8,102 nt of DNA from Bacteroidota bacterium. GTDB lineage: Bacteria; Pseudomonadota; Alphaproteobacteria; Puniceispirillales; Puniceispirillaceae. Shown piece by piece: positions 1 through 6,370 of the stretch. Both the position numbers and the translations under genes were made by a program. Position 1 is the first letter of the stretch; every line of letters begins with the position of its first letter. The stretch covers positions 1 through 8,102 of the forward strand of contig JAACDV010000268.1 in NCBI GenBank assembly GCA_009936825.1, written 5' to 3'. The notes under the pieces are model-generated. The model was not told the origin of the DNA and searched no databases. It saw nothing but the letters and a program-made list of their open reading frames with translations.

Positions 1-803
1 CTGACAAGAAAGACAACACCCCGCGGGTAATCGATCTTGTCTCGCCAATGGGTAAGGGTCAGCGTGGTTTGATTGTTGCACCGCCGCGTACCGGTAAGAC
101 AATGATGTTGCAAAGTATTGCGCATGCTATCTCGGAAAATCATCCAGAAGTATATCTGATCGTTCTCCTAATTGACGAGCGCCCCGAAGAGGTGACCGAT
201 ATGCAACGCTCAGTTCGAGGTGAGGTAATTTCGTCAACTTTTGATGAGCCTGCATCAAGACATGTGCAAGTTACTGAAATGGTTATAGAAAAAGCAAAAA
301 GACTGGTTGAGCATAAGCGCGATGTGGTGATTTTGCTGGATTCAATTACACGTTTAGCGCGCGCTTATAATACCGTGGTGCCATCATCAGGTAAGGTTCT
401 GACAGGCGGAGTTGATGCGAATGCGCTGCAACGGCCAAAGCGCTTCTTTGGCGCAGCAAGGAACATCGAAGAGGGGGGATCATTAACGATCATTGCAACC
501 GCACTGATCGAAACCGGATCCCGCATGGATGAGGTTATCTTTGAGGAATTCAAAGGTACGGGTAACAGCGAGGTTATTCTGGACCGTAAGCTATCTGATA
601 AGCGCACTTTCCCAGCGATTGATATCACCCGCTCGGGAACGCGCAAGGAGGAGCTTCTTGTCGATAAGGGCACCCTTGCCAAAATGTGGGTGCTGCGCCG
701 GATTTTGATGCAAATGGGCCCCGTAGATGCGATGGAATTCCTGACCGATAAGCTGAAACATTCAAAGTCGAATGATGATTTCTTTGAGCAGATGAATAGC
801 TAA
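1..803 (+). CDS. rho: Transcription termination factor Rho, C-terminal part (5' end outside window)
   Basis: Rho is a hexameric RNA-dependent ATPase that translocates along nascent RNA and releases RNA polymerase. The frame is open from base 3, so about 266 C-terminal residues are present. The family is usually near 420, so the N-terminal RNA-binding (OB-fold) domain lies outside the window. Counting from the Met at base 48, I see Walker A APPRTGKT (11-18), [10 protein letters not shown] (40-49), Walker [11 protein letters not shown] (93-102), the Q-loop region [11 protein letters not shown] (117-127), the R-loop region FKGTG (168-172) and SGTRKEELL near 196-204. The Met at 48 is internal: the upstream in-frame residues [10 protein letters not shown] match the family. 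The protein ends DDFFEQMNS, as Rho normally does. The 3' end converges with ogt, leaving a 16-bp gap. Nothing suggests a defect. Identification is very secure; only the start is missing. Confidence 0.98.
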   Translation, partial: DKKDNTPRVIDLVSPMGKGQRGLIVAPPRTGKTMMLQSIAHAISENHPEVYLIVLLIDERPEEVTDMQRSVRGEVISSTFDEPASRHVQVTEMVIEKAKRLVEHKRDVVILLDSITRLARAYNTVVPSSGKVLTGGVDANALQRPKRFFGAARNIEEGGSLTIIATALIETGSRMDEVIFEEFKGTGNSEVILDRKLSDKRTFPAIDITRSGTRKEELLVDKGTLAKMWVLRRILMQMGPVDAMEFLTDKLKHSKSNDDFFEQMNS

Positions 804-826
804 GCTAGGTTTGTGCGGGTTAGCTA
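797..826. repeat. Short inverted repeat spanning the convergent rho and ogt stop codons
   Basis: TAGCTAA (797-803) and TTAGCTA (820-826) are perfect 7-bp inverted arms around a 16-base loop. Each arm contains the stop codon of one gene: rho on the plus strand and ogt on the minus strand. The position is right for a shared bidirectional terminator. However, the stem is A/T-rich, the loop is long and no T-tract follows on either strand, so terminator function is weakly supported. The arms could match by chance, because both genes end in TAA and AGCTA recurs here. Confidence 0.3.
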
Positions 827-1320
827 AAGTGTCTTTCTAAATCTATCAGTACTTGTTTGCGGTTTAGATTTTCTGGATGTTTCGGATCAAGCGTACTCCC
901 GCCGCCATAATTCCCCAGCGACCCGCCCGCCCGCACAACGCGGTGACAGGGGTAGATAATCGGAATGGGGTTGGTTGAACAGGCACTACCAGCGGCACGC
1001 GGCGCTTTGGGCTTACCAGCGGCGGCGGCAAATTCTGCATAAGTAATCGTGCTGCCGTAAGGGATTTTTGCCATTACATTCAGCCATGTCGTCGCGGTTT
1101 GGGACATGTTTTCTGCTTTGATCGGTACTGAAAAAGTTTGGCGCGATCCGTTAAGATATTCGGACAGTTGAGAAATTGTTTCACGTGAAACATCATCGGG
1201 CCGGTCGGATTCATCAAAAATATTCTGATCCCAGTCAAGCCGGATAAGGTGCGTGCCATCGCTGACCGCACGCATAAAGCCCATCCGGGTATGTAGTGTT
1301 ATGTGATAGGTCTCACTCAT
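820..1320 (-). CDS. ogt: Methylated-DNA–[protein]-cysteine S-methyltransferase (O6-alkylguanine repair)
   Basis: This cytoplasmic suicide repair enzyme moves alkyl groups from O6-alkylguanine (and O4-alkylthymine) in DNA onto its own cysteine. The 166-residue length is normal for the Ogt/MGMT family. The active site is YPCHRVV with Cys125 and His126. Other landmarks are IPYG (86-89), TITYAEFA (91-98), the arginine-finger region RAAGSA (108-113), the Asn hinge in TNP (116-118) and a probable triad Glu162 near the C-terminus. After the GNYGGG motif (136-141) there are about ten more residues than in the usual family spacing before the K-x(6)-E helix. The start at 1320 is supported by GGGAG (1328-1332) seven bases upstream. 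It stands alone on the minus strand, convergent with rho and divergent from mnmE. Residues 44-48 (VSRET) are encoded by a parS site. Family assignment is firm; ogt versus another MGMT name is a convention. Confidence 0.95.
   Translation of the reverse strand: MSETYHITLHTRMGFMRAVSDGTHLIRLDWDQNIFDESDRPDDVSRETISQLSEYLNGSRQTFSVPIKAENMSQTATTWLNVMAKIPYGSTITYAEFAAAAGKPKAPRAAGSACSTNPIPIIYPCHRVVRAGGSLGNYGGGSTLDPKHPENLNRKQVLIDLERHFS
1177..1192. other. parS: parS centromere site 1, inside ogt
   Basis: TGTTTCACGTGAAACA is a perfect 16-bp palindrome and matches the widely conserved chromosomal parS consensus bound by ParB. It lies in ogt and encodes Val44-Thr48 (VSRET) on the minus strand. It is about 5.2 kb from parB and 3.8 kb from the second copy. 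ParB is known to load at such sites as a CTP-dependent clamp and spread. Use here is inferred from the exact match plus parAB in cis. Confidence 0.92.
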
Positions 1321-1488
1321 TTGAACGCTCCCATTATTTTGAAATACTCATCAAAGGTCAGGTGGTTGCCAAGCCGGTTATCTTATGCGATTTCTTGCGC
1401 TGGTCTTGAACATGTTAAACTAATGCCGCCAGATCTTCTGCTACCAATGCTGAGGGTACTGGGGGTAATAAAGGTTTAAAAGAGGATT
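1321..1488. promoter_or_regulatory. Divergent intergenic region between ogt and mnmE
   Basis: These 168 bp separate the divergent starts of ogt and mnmE and must hold the ogt promoter and probably one for mnmE. On the minus strand, CTGACC (1356-1361) and AATAAT (1333-1338) are 17 bp apart and resemble sigma-70 elements, but the implied start would remove the ogt ribosome site at 1328-1332, so the assignment is doubtful. I found no convincing plus-strand promoter, no riboswitch-like structure and no small gene. Confidence 0.4.
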
Positions 1489-2910
1489 ATGAGCCGTTCG
1501 GGTGACACTATTTTTGCACTGGCAACGCCTCCCGGGCGCTCGGCTATTGCGGTCTTGCGCATTAGCGGTCCCGCTGCGCATGAGGCACCTGCACTGTTCG
1601 GAGCTAAATGTCCACCGCCAGGGCATTATGCACTGGCGCGCCTTTATAATGGTGATGCGACGCCGATTGATGAGGTGCTGCTGCTGGCTATGCGCGGGCC
1701 GAATTCTAGTACCGGTGAGGATGTTTTGGAAATTCATTGCCATGGGTCGGTCGCGGTAACATCGTATCTTCTGGAACATCTATCTAAAGCAATGGGCTTT
1801 GTTCCAGCGGGACCGGGTGATTTCACCCACCAGATGTTTGCCAATGACAAGATTGATCTATTGGGTGTTGAAGGCTTGGCAGATCTGATTGATTCCGAGA
1901 CAGATCTTCAGCGCAGCCAAGCGTGGCGTCAGATGTCAGGTGCGCTCTATCGTCCGGTAATCGAATGGCGCGAGGGGCTTATCCGGCTTGGCGCTCATCT
2001 GGAGGCGTTAATTGATTTTGCCGAGGAGGATTTGCCCGAAGAGGTGGAAAAATCGCTGCGAGCTGACGCCGACGCCTTAAAAAAGGCTATGGAGGTGGTG
2101 CTGGATGATGGCGGGTTCGGTGAGCGGGTGCGCAGTGGTATAACGCTTGCGCTTCTGGGGCCGGTGAATGCCGGTAAGTCAACGCTTCTCAACCATCTGG
2201 CGGGCCGCGATGCGGCAATCGTTTCAGCGCAGGCAGGAACTACGCGTGATATCGTCAGTGTTCGGATTGATCTTGACGGTATTGCGGTGACCTTGCTGGA
2301 CACTGCTGGGGTTCGCGATACCGAAAATGATATTGAGGCAGAAGGGGTGCGGCGTGCACTGGCGGCCGCTAAAAATGCCGATGGGGCGTTGATTGTCGTC
2401 GATGCCTCATTAGCTGGATGGCGCGATGAGGCGGATGACCTTACAGCGCTTTGCGGCGGGCCGTATCGCTTGATTCTGAATAAGGCGGATAAGGGGGTCC
2501 ACCCGGAAGCCAGCATTAGACCGGATGCCAGCATCAAAGATGAGCCCAGCATTGACGGAAGTGACGAGGCGCGCCAGAGGCAGGCTGGAATCAACGTCTC
2601 ACTACTAGACGCGCCTGATAACACTCTGGCTTCCGATAACGAGCCAATTATAAATGCACTTCGTGAGCTGGTTATTCCGGCGAATAATGCCGGCGGTGCA
2701 AGTATCATTACCCGCCAGCGTCATCGTCATGCGATTGAGGAAACGGTGGCAGCCTTAACCGCGGCGATGGCGCATGATTTTGCAACTGCGCCTGAAATGG
2801 CGGCCGAAGATTTGCGCCGTGCGGCAGATGCCCTTGGTCGAATTACCGGTATTATTGATGTCGAAGAATTGTTAGGGAATATTTTTTCCAGCTTTTGCAT
2901 TGGAAAATAA
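1489..2910 (+). CDS. mnmE: tRNA uridine-5-carboxymethylaminomethyl(34) synthesis GTPase MnmE
   Basis: MnmE (TrmE/ThdF) is a potassium-dependent GTPase. With MnmG it installs the (carboxymethyl)aminomethyl group at C5 of wobble uridine 34 in certain tRNAs, using a tetrahydrofolate one-carbon donor. Residues 1-120 are the folate-binding domain, with DTIFALATPPGRSAIAVLRI near the start and GPNSSTGEDVLEIHCHG at 70-86. A helical domain follows. The G domain shows G1 GPVNAGKST (224-232; Val replaces the usual Pro), G2 GTTRD (250-254), G3 DTAG (271-274) and G4 NKAD (331-334). Glu283 aligns with the catalytic Glu282 of E. coli. The C-terminal FCIGK, with Cys470, is intact. At 473 residues it exceeds E. 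coli (454), mainly through a repeat-bearing insertion after G4; the G5 SAxTGEG motif is not recognisable. The start has AGAGGA only two bases upstream, but the N-terminus matches the family. It is followed 98 bp later by its partner mnmG. Confidence 0.97.
   Translation: MSRSGDTIFALATPPGRSAIAVLRISGPAAHEAPALFGAKCPPPGHYALARLYNGDATPIDEVLLLAMRGPNSSTGEDVLEIHCHGSVAVTSYLLEHLSKAMGFVPAGPGDFTHQMFANDKIDLLGVEGLADLIDSETDLQRSQAWRQMSGALYRPVIEWREGLIRLGAHLEALIDFAEEDLPEEVEKSLRADADALKKAMEVVLDDGGFGERVRSGITLALLGPVNAGKSTLLNHLAGRDAAIVSAQAGTTRDIVSVRIDLDGIAVTLLDTAGVRDTENDIEAEGVRRALAAAKNADGALIVVDASLAGWRDEADDLTALCGGPYRLILNKADKGVHPEASIRPDASIKDEPSIDGSDEARQRQAGINVSLLDAPDNTLASDNEPIINALRELVIPANNAGGASIITRQRHRHAIEETVAALTAAMAHDFATAPEMAAEDLRRAADALGRITGIIDVEELLGNIFSSFCIGK
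2503..2556 (+). repeat. Three imperfect 18-nt tandem repeats inside the mnmE G domain
   Basis: The units are 2503-2520, 2521-2538 and 2539-2556, encoding PEASIR, PDASIK and DEPSID (residues 339-356). Units 1 and 2 agree at 15 of 18 positions; unit 3 agrees with unit 2 at 10 of 18. All are in frame, so each adds six residues. They lie between G4 (NKAD, 331-334) and the expected G5 position, where typical MnmE proteins have a shorter connection. The pattern suggests in-frame duplication in a surface loop. Confidence 0.75.
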
Positions 2911-3008
2911 CCTAGAATAAGCGCATAAATCGTCCGGGTTCGAAGTTATCGGTATCCGGTTTGGTAAAGGTTGCTGGTAGGCATTGAGAAAAATCTCGGG
3001 AAAAACGC

Positions 3009-4925
3009 GTGAACTATGATGTGATCATTGTCGGAGGAGGACACGCGGGGTGTGAGGCCGCCGCTGCCGCCGCGCGCATGGGTGCGCGGGCGGCGCTGGT
3101 GACGATGCGCGCGGATCGGATTGGTGAGATGTCATGCAATCCGGCGATTGGCGGACTGGGCAAAGGCCATCTTGTTCGCGAGATTGACGCGCTGGACGGT
3201 ATCATGGCGCGGGCGATTGACGCGTCCGGCATTCAATTCCGTATGTTGAATAAATCGCGCGGGCCGGCGGTACATGGACCGCGAGCTCAGGCCGATCGCC
3301 GGCTTTATCGCACCGCCATGCAGACATTCATCAGGGATGCCGGGGTTGATGTGATCGAAGCAGCGGTTGGTGATTTAATCGTTGACGCTGGTGAGTGCCG
3401 CGGTGTTATCGGTGAGGATGGCACTCCCTACCGCGCTGCCGCGGTTGTATTAACGACGGGAACTTTTCTTGGTGGATTGATTCATCTTGGTGATGAAATC
3501 ACGCCGGCGGGACGTGTTGGTGAGGCGCCCTCGAATTTTCTGGCCGAGCGTTTGCACAAGCTCGGGCTTCCCGTTGGGCGCCTTAAAACCGGAACTCCGC
3601 CGCGAATTGATGGGCGCAGCATTGACTGGCAGAGTCTGGATATGCAGCCTGCTGATGATCCGCCGGTACCTTTTTCAACGCTGACAAACCGAATTACGGT
3701 GCCGCAAATCGAATGCGGCATTACCCGCACAACCGCCAAAACACATGCGATCATCGCCGAGTCCATCCATTTATCGGCGGTTTATAGTGGCCAGATTGCA
3801 GGCCAAGGGCCGCGTTATTGTCCGTCGATTGAGGATAAAATCAAACGGTTTGCCGATAAGACCTCGCATCAGATTTTTCTGGAGCCGGAAGGGCTTGATG
3901 ATGACACGGTGTATCCAAACGGTATTTCGACCAGCTTGCCGCGTCATGTTCAAGATGCTTTGGTTGCCAGTATTCCGGGGCTGGAAAAGGCTAAAATTCT
4001 ACAATATGGATATGCCATCGAATATGATTTTATCGATCCGCGCGCCCTTTTGCGTACCTTAGAGCTAAAAGCCATGTCGGGGTTGTTTCTGGCGGGTCAG
4101 ATTAATGGCACCACCGGTTATGAAGAGGCGGCGGCGCAGGGGTTGATCGCAGGCATCAATGCCGCCCTAAAGGCTGGCTCGGAGCAAAGTAAGACGGGTC
4201 AGACTGATGGGGAGCGCGCCCGGGAATTCAATCTTGACCGTGCCGATGCCTATATTGGCGTGATGATTGATGATCTGATCACCCGCGGCGCCCCAGAGCC
4301 GTACCGGATGTTTACCTCGCGCGCGGAATACCGGCTATTGCTGCGTGCAGACAATGCTGATCAACGCCTGACCGATTATGGTATGGCCATTGGATGCGTT
4401 AGCACAGCACGTCAAACCGCTTGGTGTGAGAAAAAATCAGCCCTCAAAGCTGCTAGAGCGCTTGTTGACGGCGCGTTGGCTCGTCCTGGTGCTTTGATAG
4501 CCAAAGGTCTTCCAGCGCCGCGTGATGGCGCGCGCCGCTCAGCCGCCGATCTTTTGGCGCTCGAAGGGATAAATTTGCCATCTTTGGTAACCCTATGGCC
4601 GGAATTGGCGCAAATTCCCGCAGGCATCGCTACCCAGATTGAAGCTGATTGCCGTTATGCCGGATATATTGATCGCCAGCAGGCTGATATTGACGCTCTG
4701 CGCCGTGATGAGGCGGTGCGTATTCCAGCGGATTTTGATTATGCAGCGGTGGGCGGCTTGTCTGCCGAAGCGCGCGATGTGATGTCCCGGCTGCGCCCGC
4801 AAACCGTCGGGCAGGTGAACAGGTTGCCCGGACTGACGCCGGCAGCAGCCTTGGCAGTGTTGCGGCATTTAAAACGTGATCAGCGCGACCTTGCGGTACC
4901 GCATGCCAGCGCGCCACGAACCTAG
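3009..4925 (+). CDS. mnmG: tRNA uridine-5-carboxymethylaminomethyl(34) synthesis enzyme MnmG
   Basis: MnmG (GidA) is the FAD- and NADH-dependent partner of MnmE in wobble-uridine modification. The 638 residues compare with 629 in E. coli. The Rossmann FAD motif GGGHAGCE is at 9-16. Family signatures follow: [14 protein letters not shown] (42-55) with catalytic Cys43, GPRAQADR (90-97), [10 protein letters not shown] (191-200), [11 protein letters not shown] (267-277) with the second catalytic Cys271, and [17 protein letters not shown] (363-379). The C-terminal helical part, which docks MnmE and tRNA, has [10 protein letters not shown] (548-557). The start is GTG: an in-frame stop at 2985-2987 leaves no ATG before the FAD motif, and GGGA (2998-3001) is a weak ribosome site. 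The 98-bp gap after mnmE shows no clear promoter or terminator, so co-transcription is likely. rsmG begins 18 bp after its stop. Confidence 0.98.
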   Translation: MNYDVIIVGGGHAGCEAAAAAARMGARAALVTMRADRIGEMSCNPAIGGLGKGHLVREIDALDGIMARAIDASGIQFRMLNKSRGPAVHGPRAQADRRLYRTAMQTFIRDAGVDVIEAAVGDLIVDAGECRGVIGEDGTPYRAAAVVLTTGTFLGGLIHLGDEITPAGRVGEAPSNFLAERLHKLGLPVGRLKTGTPPRIDGRSIDWQSLDMQPADDPPVPFSTLTNRITVPQIECGITRTTAKTHAIIAESIHLSAVYSGQIAGQGPRYCPSIEDKIKRFADKTSHQIFLEPEGLDDDTVYPNGISTSLPRHVQDALVASIPGLEKAKILQYGYAIEYDFIDPRALLRTLELKAMSGLFLAGQINGTTGYEEAAAQGLIAGINAALKAGSEQSKTGQTDGERAREFNLDRADAYIGVMIDDLITRGAPEPYRMFTSRAEYRLLLRADNADQRLTDYGMAIGCVSTARQTAWCEKKSALKAARALVDGALARPGALIAKGLPAPRDGARRSAADLLALEGINLPSLVTLWPELAQIPAGIATQIEADCRYAGYIDRQQADIDALRRDEAVRIPADFDYAAVGGLSAEARDVMSRLRPQTVGQVNRLPGLTPAAALAVLRHLKRDQRDLAVPHASAPRT

Positions 4926-4943
4926 CTCAAGGCCGCGGTTTTC

Positions 4944-5543
4944 ATGATTCATGATCTGACAGATTTCGCGTCCCGGCTTAATGTTTCACGTGAAACATTA
5001 AACAAGCTTCAGACCTATGTTGATCTGGTTGAAAATTGGCAGCGAAAGGTTAATTTGATCTCAAATAAAACGCTGCTTGATATCTGGCCGCGGCATATCT
5101 GGGATTCAGCCCAACTGGCCGGGTTTATTGATGACGATGTAGATTGCATCCTGGATGTTGGCAGCGGCGCTGGATTTCCGGGATTGGTCCTAGCGATGAT
5201 GTGTGACGCAGAAGTTCATCTTGTTGAATCGGATCAGAAAAAATCCATTTTCCTGCAAACGGTTATTCGCGAATGTCAGCTGCGCGCGGTTGTCCATAAT
5301 GCGCGTATTGAAAAGCTGCAGACCCTTAACGCAGATATAATAACGGCACGCGCGCTTGCCCCTGTTGATCGGTTGCTTGTTTTATTGGAAAAACAGCTTG
5401 ATAAGGGTAGCCGCTGTCTTTTCCTGAAGGGTGAAAACGTTAAGGCCGAGCTTGCGTGTCTTGACGGGCGGGAGGATATTTCTGTCAAACTTCATCCAAG
5501 TCTTACTAACCCAGATGCTTTTGTGTTAGACCTAACACCATAA
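4944..5543 (+). CDS. rsmG: 16S rRNA (guanine(527)-N7)-methyltransferase RsmG
   Basis: RsmG (GidB) is a SAM-dependent enzyme that methylates N7 of G527 in the 530 loop of 16S rRNA; its loss gives low-level streptomycin resistance in several bacteria. At 199 residues it is near the usual 207. Visible motifs are NLIS (37-40), RHIWDS (50-55), the SAM-binding glycine motif LDVGSGAGFPGL (70-81), LVESDQKKSIFL (93-104) and the TARALAP segment (134-140). The ATG at 4944 has AAGG (4929-4932) eleven bases upstream and lies 18 bp after mnmG, consistent with one operon. Residues 14-18 (VSRET) are encoded by a parS site, so DNA-level selection for the centromere constrains this part of the protein. The gene ends 12 to 24 bp before parA, depending on the parA start. 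No sign of truncation. Confidence 0.97.
   Translation: MIHDLTDFASRLNVSRETLNKLQTYVDLVENWQRKVNLISNKTLLDIWPRHIWDSAQLAGFIDDDVDCILDVGSGAGFPGLVLAMMCDAEVHLVESDQKKSIFLQTVIRECQLRAVVHNARIEKLQTLNADIITARALAPVDRLLVLLEKQLDKGSRCLFLKGENVKAELACLDGREDISVKLHPSLTNPDAFVLDLTP
4982..4997. other. parS: parS centromere site 2, inside the 5' end of rsmG
   Basis: TGTTTCACGTGAAACA occurs again, identical to the copy in ogt. Here the palindrome continues four more bases on each side, giving 24 bp of perfect symmetry (4978-5001). It is read as VSRET, residues 14-18 of RsmG. It lies 1.4 kb upstream of parB and about 0.6 kb upstream of parA. Placement near parAB and probably near the origin is as expected for ParB loading. 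Confidence 0.94.
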
Positions 5544-5567
5544 ATTTGAACCAGAGTGCGTCATCTC

Positions 5568-6344
5568 ATGACAATTCACCAGCGGATCATTGCTGTTGCC
5601 AACCAGAAGGGCGGAGTTGGCAAAACAACCACGTCGATCAACCTTGCAACTGCTTTGGCTGCTTGCGGGCGGTCGGTTTTGTTGATTGATTTTGACCCGC
5701 AGGGTAATGCCAGCACCGGCCTTGGCATCGATCAGCGGGACCATAACAGCTATCGCCTTTTATCAGGTGAAAGCGAAGCAAACACCGCCATTCAAGCGAC
5801 ACAAGTGCCGCGGCTGGACATCATTCCAACAGTAGTTGATTTATCCGCCGCTGAGATTGAACTGTCCGATCTACCCAACCGAGAGTTTCGTCTTGCCGAT
5901 GCAATATCAAAAATTAATAAACAATATCAATATATTATAATTGACTGCCCACCATCACTTGGTCTTTTGACGGTAAATGCCTTAACCGCAGCAACATCGG
6001 TGTTGGTGCCGTTGCAGTGTGAATTCTACGCCCTTGAAGGGCTGTCGCAGCTGATGCGGACGATTGATGCGGTACGGGGCGAGTTGAACCGTAATTTGGC
6101 GATCCAAGGAATTGTTTTGACGATGTATGATGGTCGTAACAATCTCTCAGCAATGGTTGCTAAGGATGTTCGTGGTCATTTTGGCGATCTTGTTTACACG
6201 ACGGTGGTGCCACGCAATGTCCGCGTGTCTGAGGCACCGTCTTTTGGCCAGCCGGTGCTGATCTATGATCTGAAATGTCCGGGATCACAGGCTTATGCGG
6301 CACTGGCAGCTGAGCTGTTGCGCCAAGAAGCCCAAGCCGCTTAA
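5568..6344 (+). CDS. parA: Chromosome partitioning ATPase ParA (Soj family)
   Basis: ParA is a deviant-Walker ATPase. Its ATP-bound dimer coats the nucleoid, and ParB-parS complexes stimulate hydrolysis to move replicated origins apart. Numbering from the ATG at 5568 (258 residues, normal for chromosomal ParA), I see the deviant Walker A KGGVGKT (14-20) with the signature Lys14, Walker A' DFDPQGN (41-47), Walker B IIIDCPPSLG (123-132) and the C-terminal stretch VVPRNVRVSEAPSFGQP (213-229), which contributes to non-specific DNA binding in the family. A GTG at 5556 would add MRHL; neither start has a clear ribosome site, so I prefer the ATG, with moderate confidence. The gene is 24 bp after rsmG and 26 bp before parB, so the three are probably co-transcribed. 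An unusually A/T-rich patch lies just before and into Walker B (5903-5942). Confidence 0.96.
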   Translation: MTIHQRIIAVANQKGGVGKTTTSINLATALAACGRSVLLIDFDPQGNASTGLGIDQRDHNSYRLLSGESEANTAIQATQVPRLDIIPTVVDLSAAEIELSDLPNREFRLADAISKINKQYQYIIIDCPPSLGLLTVNALTAATSVLVPLQCEFYALEGLSQLMRTIDAVRGELNRNLAIQGIVLTMYDGRNNLSAMVAKDVRGHFGDLVYTTVVPRNVRVSEAPSFGQPVLIYDLKCPGSQAYAALAAELLRQEAQAA

Positions 6345-6370
6345 TTCTGCGAGCAAGGAGACACGATATA

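Noticed and set aside
1333..1361. Sigma-70-like promoter for ogt (CTGACC, 17 bp, AATAAT on the minus strand)
   Set aside because: Transcription would start near 1326, downstream of the good ribosome site at 1328-1332, so the match is probably fortuitous or the start lies elsewhere.
1995..2708. 237-residue open frame on the minus strand within mnmE
   Set aside because: It lies wholly opposite conserved MnmE coding sequence. Its Ser/Arg/Ala-rich translation is typical of an antisense shadow, and no family motif or ribosome site was seen.
2911..3008. Promoter, riboswitch or small gene in the 98-bp gap between mnmE and mnmG
   Set aside because: Only a trivial 4-bp hairpin (GAGA-AAAA-TCTC, 2986-2997) is visible. 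No -10/-35 pair or conserved structure was found.
4593..4917. Two overlapping minus-strand open frames (91 and 95 residues) opposite the 3' end of mnmG
   Set aside because: Both are antisense to conserved MnmG sequence, overlap each other in different frames and show no recognisable domain.
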